From contig NZ_PIOB01000001.1 in the NCBI RefSeq assembly GCF_002909255.1, positions 868,001-932,000 of the forward strand: 64,000 nt of DNA, written 5' to 3'. This document shows, piece after piece, positions 7,620 through 16,371 of the stretch (positions are counted from its first letter, which is position 1; the number at the start of each line of letters is the position of its first letter). The stretch is from Arenibacter hampyeongensis. Its GTDB lineage: Bacteria > Bacteroidota > Bacteroidia > Flavobacteriales > Flavobacteriaceae. Under the pieces are notes generated by a model. That model worked only from the letters and a program-made list of their open reading frames with translations, was not told where the DNA came from and ran no database searches. The position numbers were made by a program, and so were the translations under genes.

Positions 7620-8255
7620 ATGTTTCTCTTGGACCATCGTTTACAGTTTCCAAATGTAGAAAATGCCGATGATGACGGATTATTGGCTGTGGGTGGTGAT
7701 TTGTCCCCTGATCGATTGCTGTTGGCATATAGGAATGGGATATTTCCATGGTTTAATGAAGATTCCATGATTCTTTGGTGGAGTCCAGATCCACGGATGG
7801 TCTTGTTCCCCGAGAAAATAAAGATCTCCAATAGCATGCGACAAGTCATAAAATCCAATAGGTTTAGGATTTCATGGAATTCCCAATTTGAAAAAGTTAT
7901 TGATGCCTGTTCAGCTATAAAACGAAAAGACCAAAAAGGAACTTGGATTACTCCTGAAATGAAAAGTGCCTACTTGCGCTTACATCAAATGGGAATTGCA
8001 AAGTCTATTGAGGTATGGGAAAATAATCTTTTGGTGGGAGGACTTTACGGGATAGATCTTGGGAGTGTATTCTGTGGGGAGAGTATGTTCAGTAAAACTA
8101 CCAATGCCTCCAAATTTGCTTTTATAAGCCTGGCCAAAGAGTTGCAACAAAAAGAGTATAAACTAATAGACTGTCAGGTGTACACCGCCCATTTGAAAAG
8201 TCTTGGGGCGGAAGAAATCCCAAGAAAACAGTTTATCAAAATTCTTAAAGAGTAG
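7620..8255 (+). CDS. aat: Leucyl/phenylalanyl-tRNA--protein transferase
   Basis: 211 residues. Aat moves Leu or Phe from a tRNA to N-terminal Arg or Lys of proteins, marking them for ClpS/ClpAP degradation. The conserved N-terminus is clear: GLLAVGGDLSPDRLLLAYRN then GIFPWF (residues about 20-45) and WWSPDPRMVL. Later motifs include VWENNLLVGGLYGIDLG, CGESMFS and DCQVYTAHLKSLGAEEIPR. The length suits the flavobacterial form. It stands alone after a strong terminator and converges on the unknown secreted protein gene. Confidence 0.96.
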   Translation: MFLLDHRLQFPNVENADDDGLLAVGGDLSPDRLLLAYRNGIFPWFNEDSMILWWSPDPRMVLFPEKIKISNSMRQVIKSNRFRISWNSQFEKVIDACSAIKRKDQKGTWITPEMKSAYLRLHQMGIAKSIEVWENNLLVGGLYGIDLGSVFCGESMFSKTTNASKFAFISLAKELQQKEYKLIDCQVYTAHLKSLGAEEIPRKQFIKILKE

Positions 8256-8279
8256 CGATTTTAATTCCTATCCACACTT

Positions 8280-8846
8280 TCAATATAGCACATGGTCATA
8301 GTTGGCAGGCAAGGCCATTGTAATTTTTATCAAATTTCCCTCGGCATCGAATATTGCAATGAAGTCCTCCCTTTTATCCGCTTTTTTTCCGCGAAGCATA
8401 AGTTTATAGGTGTTGTTGGGCAATATCAGATTTTGAAAAGTATTTTTTAGTACATTTTCCAAGGAACCGGGGTAGCGCTGCTGGATATATTTAATTTTTA
8501 TTTTTTTAAAATTCTCTTTTAGAAATGAATATATATTGGAATAGGTATCTGTTGGGATGTCCACTTCCTTTACGCCGAATCCTGTATTTTGTATCGCCCC
8601 CTTTTCGTTAAAATCAATATGATAATGCATTTTCCCTTTCCTAAATCTTAAGGTATAGGTAATCTGAGAGGAATCAACTTCTTTGTAGTACCTTAAGTTT
8701 TTAGCATCTTCCAAGGGAAGAGCTTCGAATTCTAAGGAAGGAAATTGTGATTTTTTAATACGATGTTCCCGTTCCAGTTTAGTTTGGGAATAACTTTTTA
8801 GGCTAAACATTATTAATAGCACTAAGATAATGTAGCTATACTTCAT
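8280..8846 (-). CDS. Secreted protein of unknown function
   Basis: 188 residues with an N-terminal signal peptide (MKYSYIILVLLIMFSLKSYS, cleaved near YSQ). The body contains LRFRKGKMHYHIDFNEKGAI and a late FDAEGNLIKI, which resemble PepSY-like beta-alpha-beta repeats seen in small Bacteroidota periplasmic proteins, though I would not assign the family. It overlaps the end of tag by 11 bases (8836-8846), so it is probably translationally coupled to it. No function is proposed. Confidence 0.75.
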   Translation of the reverse strand: MKYSYIILVLLIMFSLKSYSQTKLEREHRIKKSQFPSLEFEALPLEDAKNLRYYKEVDSSQITYTLRFRKGKMHYHIDFNEKGAIQNTGFGVKEVDIPTDTYSNIYSFLKENFKKIKIKYIQQRYPGSLENVLKNTFQNLILPNNTYKLMLRGKKADKREDFIAIFDAEGNLIKITMALPANYDHVLY

Positions 8847-9399
8847 TATATCTAAAACAGTTTACCTCATGATCGTTTACCATACCCGTCGCTTGCATAT
8901 GTGCATATATTACCGTGCTCCCCACAAATTTAAAACCACGTTTTTTTAAATCTTTACTTATGGCATCGGACAGAGGGGTATTGGCTGGCGCGCTTTTATA
9001 ATCCTTATGTTTGTTTTTTATGGGCCGGCCATTGACAAATCCCCATACATACTTACTAAAACTCCCAAATTCCTTTTGTAATTTAATAAACTCTTGGGCA
9101 TTGGTTACAGTGGCCCTTATCTTGAGCTTATTCCTGATAATTCCCTCATCCTGCAGCAGGCCTTCAATTTTATCTTCTCCATATTTGGCTATTTTTTTGT
9201 AATCAAAGCGGTCGAATGCCTTCCTAAAATTCTCCCTTTTTCTAAGTATGGTAATCCAGCTCAATCCGGCCTGAAAGGTTTCCAAAATCAAAAATTCAAA
9301 AAGAAGGGCATCATCCTTAACGGGGACACCCCATTCTTCGTCGTGGTACTTCTCGTAGAGGACATCTCCTTTGCACCAACCGCATCTATGTTTTTCCAT
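8836..9399 (-). CDS. tag: DNA-3-methyladenine glycosylase I
   Basis: 187 residues, the expected length. Tag removes 3-methyladenine from alkylated DNA. Diagnostic features are the N-terminal zinc-site motif RCGWCKGDVLYEKYHDEEWG (residues about 5-24), LFEFLILETFQAGLSWITIL, and the C-terminal QATGMVNDHEVNCFR with the His and Cys that complete the zinc snap. It is upstream of, and overlaps, the unknown secreted gene at 8280-8846. The window also encodes an alkyltransferase-like protein (22212-22547), so two alkylation-repair functions are present, but in separate operons. Confidence 0.97.
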   Translation of the reverse strand: MEKHRCGWCKGDVLYEKYHDEEWGVPVKDDALLFEFLILETFQAGLSWITILRKRENFRKAFDRFDYKKIAKYGEDKIEGLLQDEGIIRNKLKIRATVTNAQEFIKLQKEFGSFSKYVWGFVNGRPIKNKHKDYKSAPANTPLSDAISKDLKKRGFKFVGSTVIYAHMQATGMVNDHEVNCFRYNEV

Positions 9400-9459
9400 T
9401 GTTGAAAATTAAACTTTCTTTAAAGATAAAGAAACCATGATTCTAACAAAGTACAGTAA

Positions 9460-10215
9460 CTATTTTTTGTTTTTAGGTTTCTTTTTTGGGTTTCTGGGCA
9501 AAACCTCTTCTGGGAAGGGAAATAGGATGGTGGAGTTCTTTTCAGCAGCTATATTGGACAGGGTTTGGTAGAGTCTTAATTTTATTGCTGAGGGCGATTG
9601 ATCGATTAACTTACCGGCTTCCAATAACTTTCCTGCGGCCTGTTCCTCGGCAAGTGCCAATATAATTCTCGCCCTTCGGGACCGTTCGGCTTCAGCCTGA
9701 TTGGCCATCATACGCTTCATGTTTTCAGGTAGTTGAATGTCCTTAATTTTCACGTCAATAATTTCAATGCCCCATTCCTTGGTTTCCAGTTCAACAATGG
9801 CCTTTATATTCTTTCCCATTTCCTCGCGTTTGGACAGTATGGTGTCCAGTTCCACCTTTCCACAGACATCCCTCAATGCCGCCTGGGATAATTGTGTAAT
9901 GGCAAACCTGTATTCTTCCACTTCCAGTACAGCTTTTTCGGGATTGTTTATTTTGAAGAAAACTACTCCATCTATACTACAGGGGACATTGTCCTCGGTC
10001 ATTACTTCCTGGGAAATGATATTTATGGTGATAACCCGAATATCCACGGTTTGTATCGTCTCCACTAAGGGAATAATCCATCTAAAACCTGGCTGCAACG
10101 TTTTCACGTACTTTCCGAACCTAAATTTAAGGGCTCTTTTATATTCAAAAATAATACGTATTCCAGCTAACAAAAACAATACTAAAATGATGATGAACAT
10201 AAAAGGTGCTGCCAT
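9460..10215 (-). CDS. Slipin family SPFH/Band 7 membrane protein
   Basis: 251 residues. An N-terminal hydrophobic helix (residues about 4-19) is followed by an SPFH/Band 7 domain: EYKRALKFRFGKYVKTLQPG, then VDIRVITINIISQEVMTEDN near residues 56-75, and RVxD-type features through LPENMKRMMANQAEAERSRR. These scaffold proteins oligomerise on the inner membrane. The C-terminal tail is very basic and proline-rich (PRNPKKKPKNKK). Slipins often pair with an NfeD-like membrane protease, but no such gene lies beside it here. It appears monocistronic. Confidence 0.93.
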   Translation of the reverse strand: MAAPFMFIIILVLFLLAGIRIIFEYKRALKFRFGKYVKTLQPGFRWIIPLVETIQTVDIRVITINIISQEVMTEDNVPCSIDGVVFFKINNPEKAVLEVEEYRFAITQLSQAALRDVCGKVELDTILSKREEMGKNIKAIVELETKEWGIEIIDVKIKDIQLPENMKRMMANQAEAERSRRARIILALAEEQAAGKLLEAGKLIDQSPSAIKLRLYQTLSNIAAEKNSTILFPFPEEVLPRNPKKKPKNKK

Positions 10216-10606
10216 GATATTTGCGATTTAAAATTGAAAAAAATTACTAATAATTTATTTGGACCAGAGAGAAATAAGTTACGTTTTATTTGGTCCAACA
10301 GTGGGCATCAGATTGGAATTTTACTGCTCCAATACTGTAAATGGCGATTCTCTTAAAATTACGAAAATTACGCAGGGGGTGAAAATATAATCGACCTTAA
10401 ATTGAACAGTGTAATTTGGTATTGGATATTTTTTTATCTTCAAGCGTATAAAAGGGCCAATTGGTTATGGGGTTAATGGATTGTGGTAAGGTGCAATGGA
10501 CAATTAGGTGGCCCTCGTGGATACCCTTTTTATTTAACTAACATTGTGCATAATCGTGATCAGATGTAAATTTTGTTTTAATAATGTATTTCTATAAAAA
10601 TTGTAC
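10216..10606. other. Intergenic region, 391 bp, between divergent genes
   Basis: No ORF or RNA is recognised. It separates the slipin gene (minus) from the PAP2 gene (plus) and must contain both promoters. I see no perfect TAnnTTTG element close to either start and no strong hairpin. Confidence 0.5.
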
Positions 10607-11182
10607 ATGGGAAAGTGGTCGTTAAGGCTCATTTGTGCCTTCATTATTTTATGCGTTAAAAGTTATTCCCAGGACACTGAGGGGGGTCATGAAAAGTGGG
10701 AGTTCGTATTGGAAGACACTGGGGACGTTTTGCAACTGGCCCTTCCCATTACCGCAGGTATCATGACCTTGATTCACAAAGATTACAAGGGTGCCAAAAA
10801 ATTGGCTTTTTCGTATGGCACTACCATGGCATTGACATACTCCTTAAAACATTTTACCAAAAAAGAAAGGCCTGAGGGTAGAAAGCTTTATGATTCCTTC
10901 CCTTCCGGTCATACTTCATCCGCCTTTTCGGGGGCATCATTTATTCAGCGCAGGTATGGTTGGAACTATGGTATTCCGGCCTATCTTCTGGCAAGTGTCG
11001 TTGCCGTAAGTAGAACGGAAGGCCCAGACGGATACCATGATTTCTGGGATGTATTTGCCGGTGCCGCTATAGGAATTGGCAGCACTTATATTTTTACCAA
11101 ACCCTATAAAAAAGAGCAGATGAAACTGGGCTTTGCTAGTTATCGAGACACCTATTCCTTGACCTTTAGTTACCAATTCTAA
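10607..11182 (+). CDS. PAP2 family phosphatase, secreted or membrane-associated
   Basis: 191 residues from the ATG at 10607; the longer reading begins at a TTG two codons earlier. A signal peptide ends near SYSQ. All three PAP2 acid-phosphatase motifs are present: KHFTKKERP, PSGHTSSAFSGA (SGH) and SRTEGPDGYHDFWDVFAGA, where the His and Asp are catalytic. Family members dephosphorylate lipid phosphates such as undecaprenyl pyrophosphate, or act as non-specific phosphatases. Only weak hydrophobic stretches follow the signal, so a periplasmic or outer-membrane-associated phosphatase is plausible. The GntP permease follows 81 bases later, probably with its own promoter. Confidence 0.9.
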   Translation: MGKWSLRLICAFIILCVKSYSQDTEGGHEKWEFVLEDTGDVLQLALPITAGIMTLIHKDYKGAKKLAFSYGTTMALTYSLKHFTKKERPEGRKLYDSFPSGHTSSAFSGASFIQRRYGWNYGIPAYLLASVVAVSRTEGPDGYHDFWDVFAGAAIGIGSTYIFTKPYKKEQMKLGFASYRDTYSLTFSYQF

Positions 11183-11263
11183 ATTTTTTCCAAAGGGATG
11201 ACAATTTTATAGAGTGATATAGTATATTTAAGAATTGTATATAATTAACTACCAAACCATAAT

Positions 11264-12580
11264 ATGCCTTTACTAATTGTTGTACTAGGATTAATTCTTC
11301 TCTTTTTACTTATTGCAAAATTCAAACTGAACGCCTTTATTTCATTTATTATCGTGTCGCTTGCGGTGGGTATTGCCGAGGGAATGGAATTGCAGGGAGT
11401 AATACAATCCATTCAAAATGGAATTGGGAATACTCTAGGTTTCCTGGTAATTATTCTGGGTTTGGGGGCAATGTTGGGCAAATTGGTTGCAGACAGTGGT
11501 GCGGCACAACAAATAACGACCAAATTGGTGGCCAAATTTGGGGTCAAGAATATTCAATGGGCTTTGGTGTTGACCGGTTTTATTGTGGGCATTCCCATGT
11601 TCTATTCCGTAGGTTTTGTAATATTGATTCCCTTGATTTTTACAATTGCGGCTTCAACTGGGTTGCCATTATTATATGTGGGCCTACCAATGATCGCATC
11701 ACTTTCCGTAACACATGGTTTTCTTCCGCCCCATCCTGCACCTACGGCGATAGCTTTAATGTTTAATGCCGATATAGGCAAGACCCTTTTATATGGTACC
11801 ATCATTGCAATTCCGGCCATTGTATTGGCAGGTCCGGTTTTTTCGCGTACCATTAAAAATATTACGGCCACTCCAATAAAGGAATTTGTAAACCCGACAA
11901 TTCTAAAAGAGGAAGAAATGCCAGGAATAAATATCAGTATTTTTACCGCACTTCTACCGGTTATATTGATTATGTTGGCCACTGCTGCCGATCTTTTATT
12001 GCCCAAGGATGCCGCAGTTTTACCTGTTGTCAATTTTATAGGTAACCCGGTAATTGCGATGTTGATTGCCGTATTGGTGGCCATTTATACACTGGGTCTT
12101 GCCAGGGGGAAAGAAATGACCGAAATAATGGGGTCTGTTGCAAGTTCCATTTCAGGGATAACCATGGTACTCTTAATTATTGCAGGTGCAGGAGCACTAA
12201 AGGAGGTATTGGTGGACAGTGGAGTTAGTGATTATATTGCCAATATCTTAAAGGATTCCAGTTTTTCCCCTTTGCTCTTGGCATGGCTCGTAGCAACTGT
12301 GATAAGGGTATGTGTAGGTTCGGCTACTGTTGCGGGACTGACTACGGCAGGTATCGTAATGCCGCTTATAGGCGCTACCGGGGTAAGTGCGGAATTAATG
12401 GTGTTGGCCATAGGGTCGGGGAGTTTAATGCTTTCCCATGTAAACGATGGCGGATTCTGGTTGTTTAAGGAATATTTCAACCTATCCATAAAGGACACCT
12501 TAAAAACCTGGACGGTTATGGAAACCACCGTGGGCGTAATGGGGTTGATAGGAGTAATGATTTTAAGTTTGTTTGTTTAA
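11264..12580 (+). CDS. GntP/DsdX family H+ symporter (gluconate or D-serine permease)
   Basis: 438 residues, the usual GntP length, with about 12 hydrophobic segments. Family features include LGLGAMLGKLVADSGAAQQI near residues 65-84 and the conserved SVTHGFLPPHPAPTAIALMF near 148-167, and the C-terminal SHVNDGGFWLFKEYF near 391-405. GntP members import gluconate, and the DsdX branch imports D-serine. The genes that follow at close spacing (RidA, D-serine dehydratase/D-threonine aldolase-like enzyme, dipeptidase) favour a D-amino acid such as D-serine as substrate. That choice is inferred from context, since I cannot separate the branches by sequence. Confidence 0.93.
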   Translation: MPLLIVVLGLILLFLLIAKFKLNAFISFIIVSLAVGIAEGMELQGVIQSIQNGIGNTLGFLVIILGLGAMLGKLVADSGAAQQITTKLVAKFGVKNIQWALVLTGFIVGIPMFYSVGFVILIPLIFTIAASTGLPLLYVGLPMIASLSVTHGFLPPHPAPTAIALMFNADIGKTLLYGTIIAIPAIVLAGPVFSRTIKNITATPIKEFVNPTILKEEEMPGINISIFTALLPVILIMLATAADLLLPKDAAVLPVVNFIGNPVIAMLIAVLVAIYTLGLARGKEMTEIMGSVASSISGITMVLLIIAGAGALKEVLVDSGVSDYIANILKDSSFSPLLLAWLVATVIRVCVGSATVAGLTTAGIVMPLIGATGVSAELMVLAIGSGSLMLSHVNDGGFWLFKEYFNLSIKDTLKTWTVMETTVGVMGLIGVMILSLFV

Positions 12581-12594
12581 CTAAAGTAAATATT

Positions 12595-13059
12595 ATGAGC
12601 AATTCAACTACCGATAGAATTATGGAATTGGGCTTGGTTTTTCCTCCAGCCCCTAAGCCGGCCGGAGTATACAGGCCTATTTTGGTAGTGGATAAATTTT
12701 TATATGTTTCTGGCCAGGGTCCAATTCAGAACGATGGTTCTTTAATAATCGGGATAGCAGGATTTGATATGAATGCGGACGAAGCCAAACTAGCTGCCAG
12801 ACAGGTTGGCCTAACCATGCTTTCCACGATTCAGACACATTTTGGTAGTCTGGACAAAATAAAGCGGGTAGTGAAAGTTTTGGGAATGGTAAATTCAACC
12901 CCGGATTTTGGAAAGCAACCCTATGTTATTAATGGCTTTAGTGAATTGATGGCCGATGTTTTCGGAAAAGAAAATGGAATAGGGGTGCGCAGTGCTGTGG
13001 GGATGATGCTACCCGATAACATCCCAGTAGAAGTAGAGGCCATGTTTGAGCTTCATTGA
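12595..13059 (+). CDS. RidA/YjgF family enamine-imine deaminase
   Basis: 154 residues, slightly longer than E. coli RidA. The N-terminal RYPPAP-like segment FPPAPKPAGVYRPILVV, the central LYVSGQGPIQNDGS and the C-terminal GVRSAVGMMLPDNIPVEVEAMFEL are visible. The last segment keeps the Arg that binds the substrate carboxylate and the Glu of VEVEAMFE. RidA hydrolyses 2-aminoacrylate and related imines released by PLP-dependent dehydratases, preventing damage to PLP enzymes. It starts 14 bases after the permease gene and ends 16 bases before the ATG of the PLP enzyme gene. That placement fits removal of 2-aminoacrylate made by the next gene product. Confidence 0.94.
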   Translation: MSNSTTDRIMELGLVFPPAPKPAGVYRPILVVDKFLYVSGQGPIQNDGSLIIGIAGFDMNADEAKLAARQVGLTMLSTIQTHFGSLDKIKRVVKVLGMVNSTPDFGKQPYVINGFSELMADVFGKENGIGVRSAVGMMLPDNIPVEVEAMFELH

Positions 13060-13075
13060 TACTAAACACAAAGTT

Positions 13076-14188
13076 ATGATGAACAATGATTGGTATAAAA
13101 TTACCGACCCAGAAAATATTATTACTCCCGCACTTTTGGTTTATCCAGATCGGATAGAAAAAAACATTGCAACCATGATTGCTATGGCCGGTGGCACCCA
13201 ATACCTTAGACCTCATATAAAAACACATAAAACTTCCGAAATTGTTCACCTACAAATGAAGCATGGCATTAAAAAATTTAAGTGTGCCACCATTGCTGAA
13301 GCCGAACTTTTGGGTAAATGCGGGGTAAAAGACATCCTTCTGGCAATGCAACCGGTAGGGCCCAATATAGACCGATTTTTCGGTTTGATTGCGGAATATC
13401 CAAACAGTACATTTTCCACTATTGTCGATGATCTGGAAATTATTGAACAAATTGCAGGAATTGCTGATGGCAAGGGTATTCAAGTGCCACTGTGGTTGGA
13501 TATAAACAATGGGATGAACAGAACAGGAATTCAGCCCAATGCACAAGCTGTGGAATTGTGCAAACACATATATAAGAAACCCAACCTACTTGCTGCAGGA
13601 TTACATGTTTATGACGGGCATATCCACAATAAAGATCTATCTGAAAGAGAGGAAAAATGCAATGAAGATTTTGAAGCGGTTCTGGATTTGAGAAGAACTT
13701 TGGAGGAACTAGATATTCATGTTCCTTGTATTGTGGCAGGCGGCTCCCCAACATTTCCCATTCATCTAAAGCGTGAGGGGGTGGAGACCAGTCCAGGAAC
13801 AACACTATTATGGGATGCTGGCTATGCCGCTTCATACAAAGACATGGATTTCATTCCAGCTGCGGTTTTGTTGACCAGGGCAATAAGCAAGCCTAAACCC
13901 AATTTGGTCTGCTTTGACCTAGGTCATAAACACATGGCTCCTGAAATGACTTTTCCGAGGGTATTGCTGTTGGAAGGGGAAGGGTGTACGCAAATAGGGC
14001 AGAGCGAGGAACATTTGGTGGTACAATGCCTTGATGAAGACAAGTTTAAAGTGGGAGATGTGGCCTATGCCATCCCGGTACATATTTGCCCAACTGTGGC
14101 CAAATATAATGAAGTCCTAACGGTAGTTGATGGGAGCTTAACCAGCTCTTGGAAGGTAGCCGCAAGAAATTTAAAAATAAATATATAA
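13076..14188 (+). CDS. D-serine dehydratase / D-threonine aldolase-fold PLP enzyme
   Basis: 370 residues from the ATG at 13076; a TTG-initiated reading from 13046 overlaps ridA and is less likely. The fold is the alanine-racemase-like type III PLP barrel. The PLP lysine is K49 in LRPHIKTHKTSE, and INNGMNRTGI and YDGHIHN follow. Near the C-terminus, VHICPTV gives H336-x-C338. As I recall, His-x-Cys zinc ligands mark eukaryote-type D-serine dehydratases, while D-threonine aldolases use His-x-Asp. D-serine dehydratase would yield pyruvate and ammonia via 2-aminoacrylate, which fits the adjacent ridA. D-threonine aldolase remains an alternative. Confidence 0.87.
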   Translation: MMNNDWYKITDPENIITPALLVYPDRIEKNIATMIAMAGGTQYLRPHIKTHKTSEIVHLQMKHGIKKFKCATIAEAELLGKCGVKDILLAMQPVGPNIDRFFGLIAEYPNSTFSTIVDDLEIIEQIAGIADGKGIQVPLWLDINNGMNRTGIQPNAQAVELCKHIYKKPNLLAAGLHVYDGHIHNKDLSEREEKCNEDFEAVLDLRRTLEELDIHVPCIVAGGSPTFPIHLKREGVETSPGTTLLWDAGYAASYKDMDFIPAAVLLTRAISKPKPNLVCFDLGHKHMAPEMTFPRVLLLEGEGCTQIGQSEEHLVVQCLDEDKFKVGDVAYAIPVHICPTVAKYNEVLTVVDGSLTSSWKVAARNLKINI

Positions 14189-14250
14189 ACCTTCCGGTAA
14201 AAGCTGCCTTGATCAAAGGATAGCCTGCAAACAGGATAAAATTAAAAAAC

Positions 14251-15315
14251 ATGTTCGTATTTGATGCCCATTTAGACCTTGCTATGAATGCCATGGAATG
14301 GAATAGGGATTTAACCTGGACCGTAGCCGATATTAGGGAAAGTGAAGTGGGCATGCGAGATAAACCGGATAGGGCAAGGAATACGGTCTCTTTTGAGGCT
14401 TTGCGGAAGGGAAATATTGGCCTATGTGTGGCTACCCAAATAGCGAGATTTGTAAAGAGGGAAAATCACTTGCCTGGATGGAAATCTCCCCACCAGGCCT
14501 GGGCACAGACCCAGGGACAGTTGGCTTGGTACAGGGCTATGGAGGAAATTGGGGAACTGGTCCAAATTAGGAATTTGTCCGAGTTGGAAGCACATTTGGA
14601 CTTATGGAAAAATGGCAAGGACAAAAATCCCATTGGCTATATACTTAGTTTGGAAGGTGCCGATTCCATAATTTCTTTGGAACATCTGGAACGATCATAT
14701 GAACAAGGTCTCAGGGCTATTGGTCCTGCGCATTATGGCCCGGGCACCTATGCACATGGTACGGATTCAGTTGGAGGGATTGGCCAAAAGGGTAAGGAGT
14801 TATTAAAGGAGATAGAACGATTAAACCTAATTCTGGATGCCACTCATTTATGCGATGTTAGTTTTTGGGAAACCATGAAGGCCTACAATGGTCCGGTCTG
14901 GGCAAGCCACAACAATTGTCGGAAATTTGTTGACCATAATAGACAATTCTCGGATGAGCAAATTGGGGAACTTATTGGTAGGAATTCTGTAATTGGCATA
15001 GCACTGGATGCTTGGATGATGGTTCCCAATTGGGTACGAGGGGTTTCAACACCTGAGGGAATGGGTGTAACCCTTGCACAAATGATAAACAACATTGATC
15101 ATATTTGCCAGTTATCTGGAAATTCCCTGCATGTTGGGATAGGAACCGATCTTGATGGCGGCTTTGGGAAAGAGCAATGTCCGTCCGATCTAGATACGAT
15201 AGCGGACCTTCAAAAGGTTCCTAAGCTACTTTCCGAAAGAGGCTATTCGGAAACGGATATTGAAAATATAATGAGCAAAAATTTTATAGGGTTTTTAAAA
15301 AAAGTGTGGAATTGA
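14251..15315 (+). CDS. Membrane dipeptidase family (peptidase M19)
   Basis: 354 residues. M19 dinuclear zinc peptidases hydrolyse dipeptides and tolerate a D-residue at the C-terminal position. Metal-site features are D-A-H7-L-D9 at the N-terminus, the bridging Glu in SLEGADSI, and histidines in DATHLCD and WASHNNCR. GTDLDGGFG near the C-terminus is also conserved. No signal peptide is seen, so this form is cytoplasmic. It is the last gene of the GntP-RidA-PLP enzyme group, 62 bases after the PLP gene. Release of D-amino acids from dipeptides for the upstream enzyme is a reasonable inference. Confidence 0.93.
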   Translation: MFVFDAHLDLAMNAMEWNRDLTWTVADIRESEVGMRDKPDRARNTVSFEALRKGNIGLCVATQIARFVKRENHLPGWKSPHQAWAQTQGQLAWYRAMEEIGELVQIRNLSELEAHLDLWKNGKDKNPIGYILSLEGADSIISLEHLERSYEQGLRAIGPAHYGPGTYAHGTDSVGGIGQKGKELLKEIERLNLILDATHLCDVSFWETMKAYNGPVWASHNNCRKFVDHNRQFSDEQIGELIGRNSVIGIALDAWMMVPNWVRGVSTPEGMGVTLAQMINNIDHICQLSGNSLHVGIGTDLDGGFGKEQCPSDLDTIADLQKVPKLLSERGYSETDIENIMSKNFIGFLKKVWN

Positions 15316-15413
15316 TCGGTGTTTTTTTAAATTGCCCATATTTAACAGCATTTTAGATACACATGGCAAGGTATTTGATATTTTTGTAGCTGATTCGTAC
15401 CTTAATCGGCCAT

Positions 15414-16055
15414 ATGAGAATTGTATTTTTATTTTGCATTCTGTTTTTATTTTCCCAGCTGGGTATGGGGCAGACTGATCTTCCTACGACCAATCCTTTA
15501 AAAATTGAAGGAGACAAAGGAGTTAGGGAAAACCCCAACCAAGGAACTGCATTGAATTTTCCTTCCGTTATTACCTTAAAACCTACTGCCAATCTTAAGG
15601 ACTCCCTTACGGCCAGAAATATTAAAATGCTTCCGGACAGGGAGTTGGTACAGGCAGGCTATGGTTTAAAGATAGACCCTAAAGTTGGTGTAAAGGAAAA
15701 GGAAGGCTCTTCCACCTTTTTTGGAAATATGTATTTGGGCGATATTAAAAGCAATGGAAAATTTGTGGGTATTGTTTGCCGAGATCACGAATATGTAGAT
15801 GGTGACAGGGTTAGGATATTGCTCAATGATAAAGTGGTAGAACCTAATATTTTTCTAACAGGTTCCTTTAAGGGCATCAACCTGGATTTACAAAAAGGTT
15901 TTAATAAAATTGATTTTGAGGCATTGAACCAGGGTACTTCCGGACCTAATACGGCTCAAGTTAATGTATATGACGATGAAGGTAAAATGATACATTCCAA
16001 TATGTGGAATTTATCCACCGGCTCCAAAGCCACCATTATAATTATAAAGGAATAG
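15414..16055 (+). CDS. Secreted flavobacterial protein of unknown function
   Basis: 213 residues with a clear signal peptide (residues 1-19, cleaved near GMGQ). The mature part begins with a low-complexity TDLPTTNPLKIEGDKG, and the C-terminal half is beta-rich: GNMYLGDIKSNGKFVGIVCR, DGDRVRILLNDKVV, and repeated short strands. It may be an Ig-like or carbohydrate-binding-type sandwich, but I cannot name a family. It stands alone, with a tiny ORF 29 bases downstream. No operon partner is evident. Confidence 0.78.
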   Translation: MRIVFLFCILFLFSQLGMGQTDLPTTNPLKIEGDKGVRENPNQGTALNFPSVITLKPTANLKDSLTARNIKMLPDRELVQAGYGLKIDPKVGVKEKEGSSTFFGNMYLGDIKSNGKFVGIVCRDHEYVDGDRVRILLNDKVVEPNIFLTGSFKGINLDLQKGFNKIDFEALNQGTSGPNTAQVNVYDDEGKMIHSNMWNLSTGSKATIIIIKE

Positions 16056-16084
16056 CCTAAGAAAAAACGTAAACACTTACCAAT

Positions 16085-16183
16085 ATGAAAGGATATTACT
16101 ATTTGTTGATTATTAACCTATTGCTTATTCTTATCCCATATTCCTTAAGAATCTTTAGAAATTTTAAACGTAACAAGAACTGA
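16085..16183 (+). CDS. Candidate small membrane protein, 32 residues
   Basis: A short ORF starts at an ATG 29 bases after the secreted-protein gene and encodes a hydrophobic helix (LLIINLLLILIPYSL) followed by a basic tail (RIFRNFKRNKN). This resembles small single-helix membrane peptides that are often missed. It has no family match by eye, and coding is not certain. Cotranscription with the upstream gene is likely. Confidence 0.35.
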   Translation: MKGYYYLLIINLLLILIPYSLRIFRNFKRNKN

Positions 16184-16371
16184 TGGTTTGGATACAAATC
16201 GATTTTTTATTGATTTAGCAATCTTAATAGTCAGGTGAATAAACCGTATCCATCCTTTTAAATCAATTCCATTCTTATTGGAATAAAGATCATGGGATTA
16301 TAATTGATTTCGGTGGTTTGGATTGCTTAAAACCTCGGGACCCTATTTTACGTAAATAATGTAAAACATTT

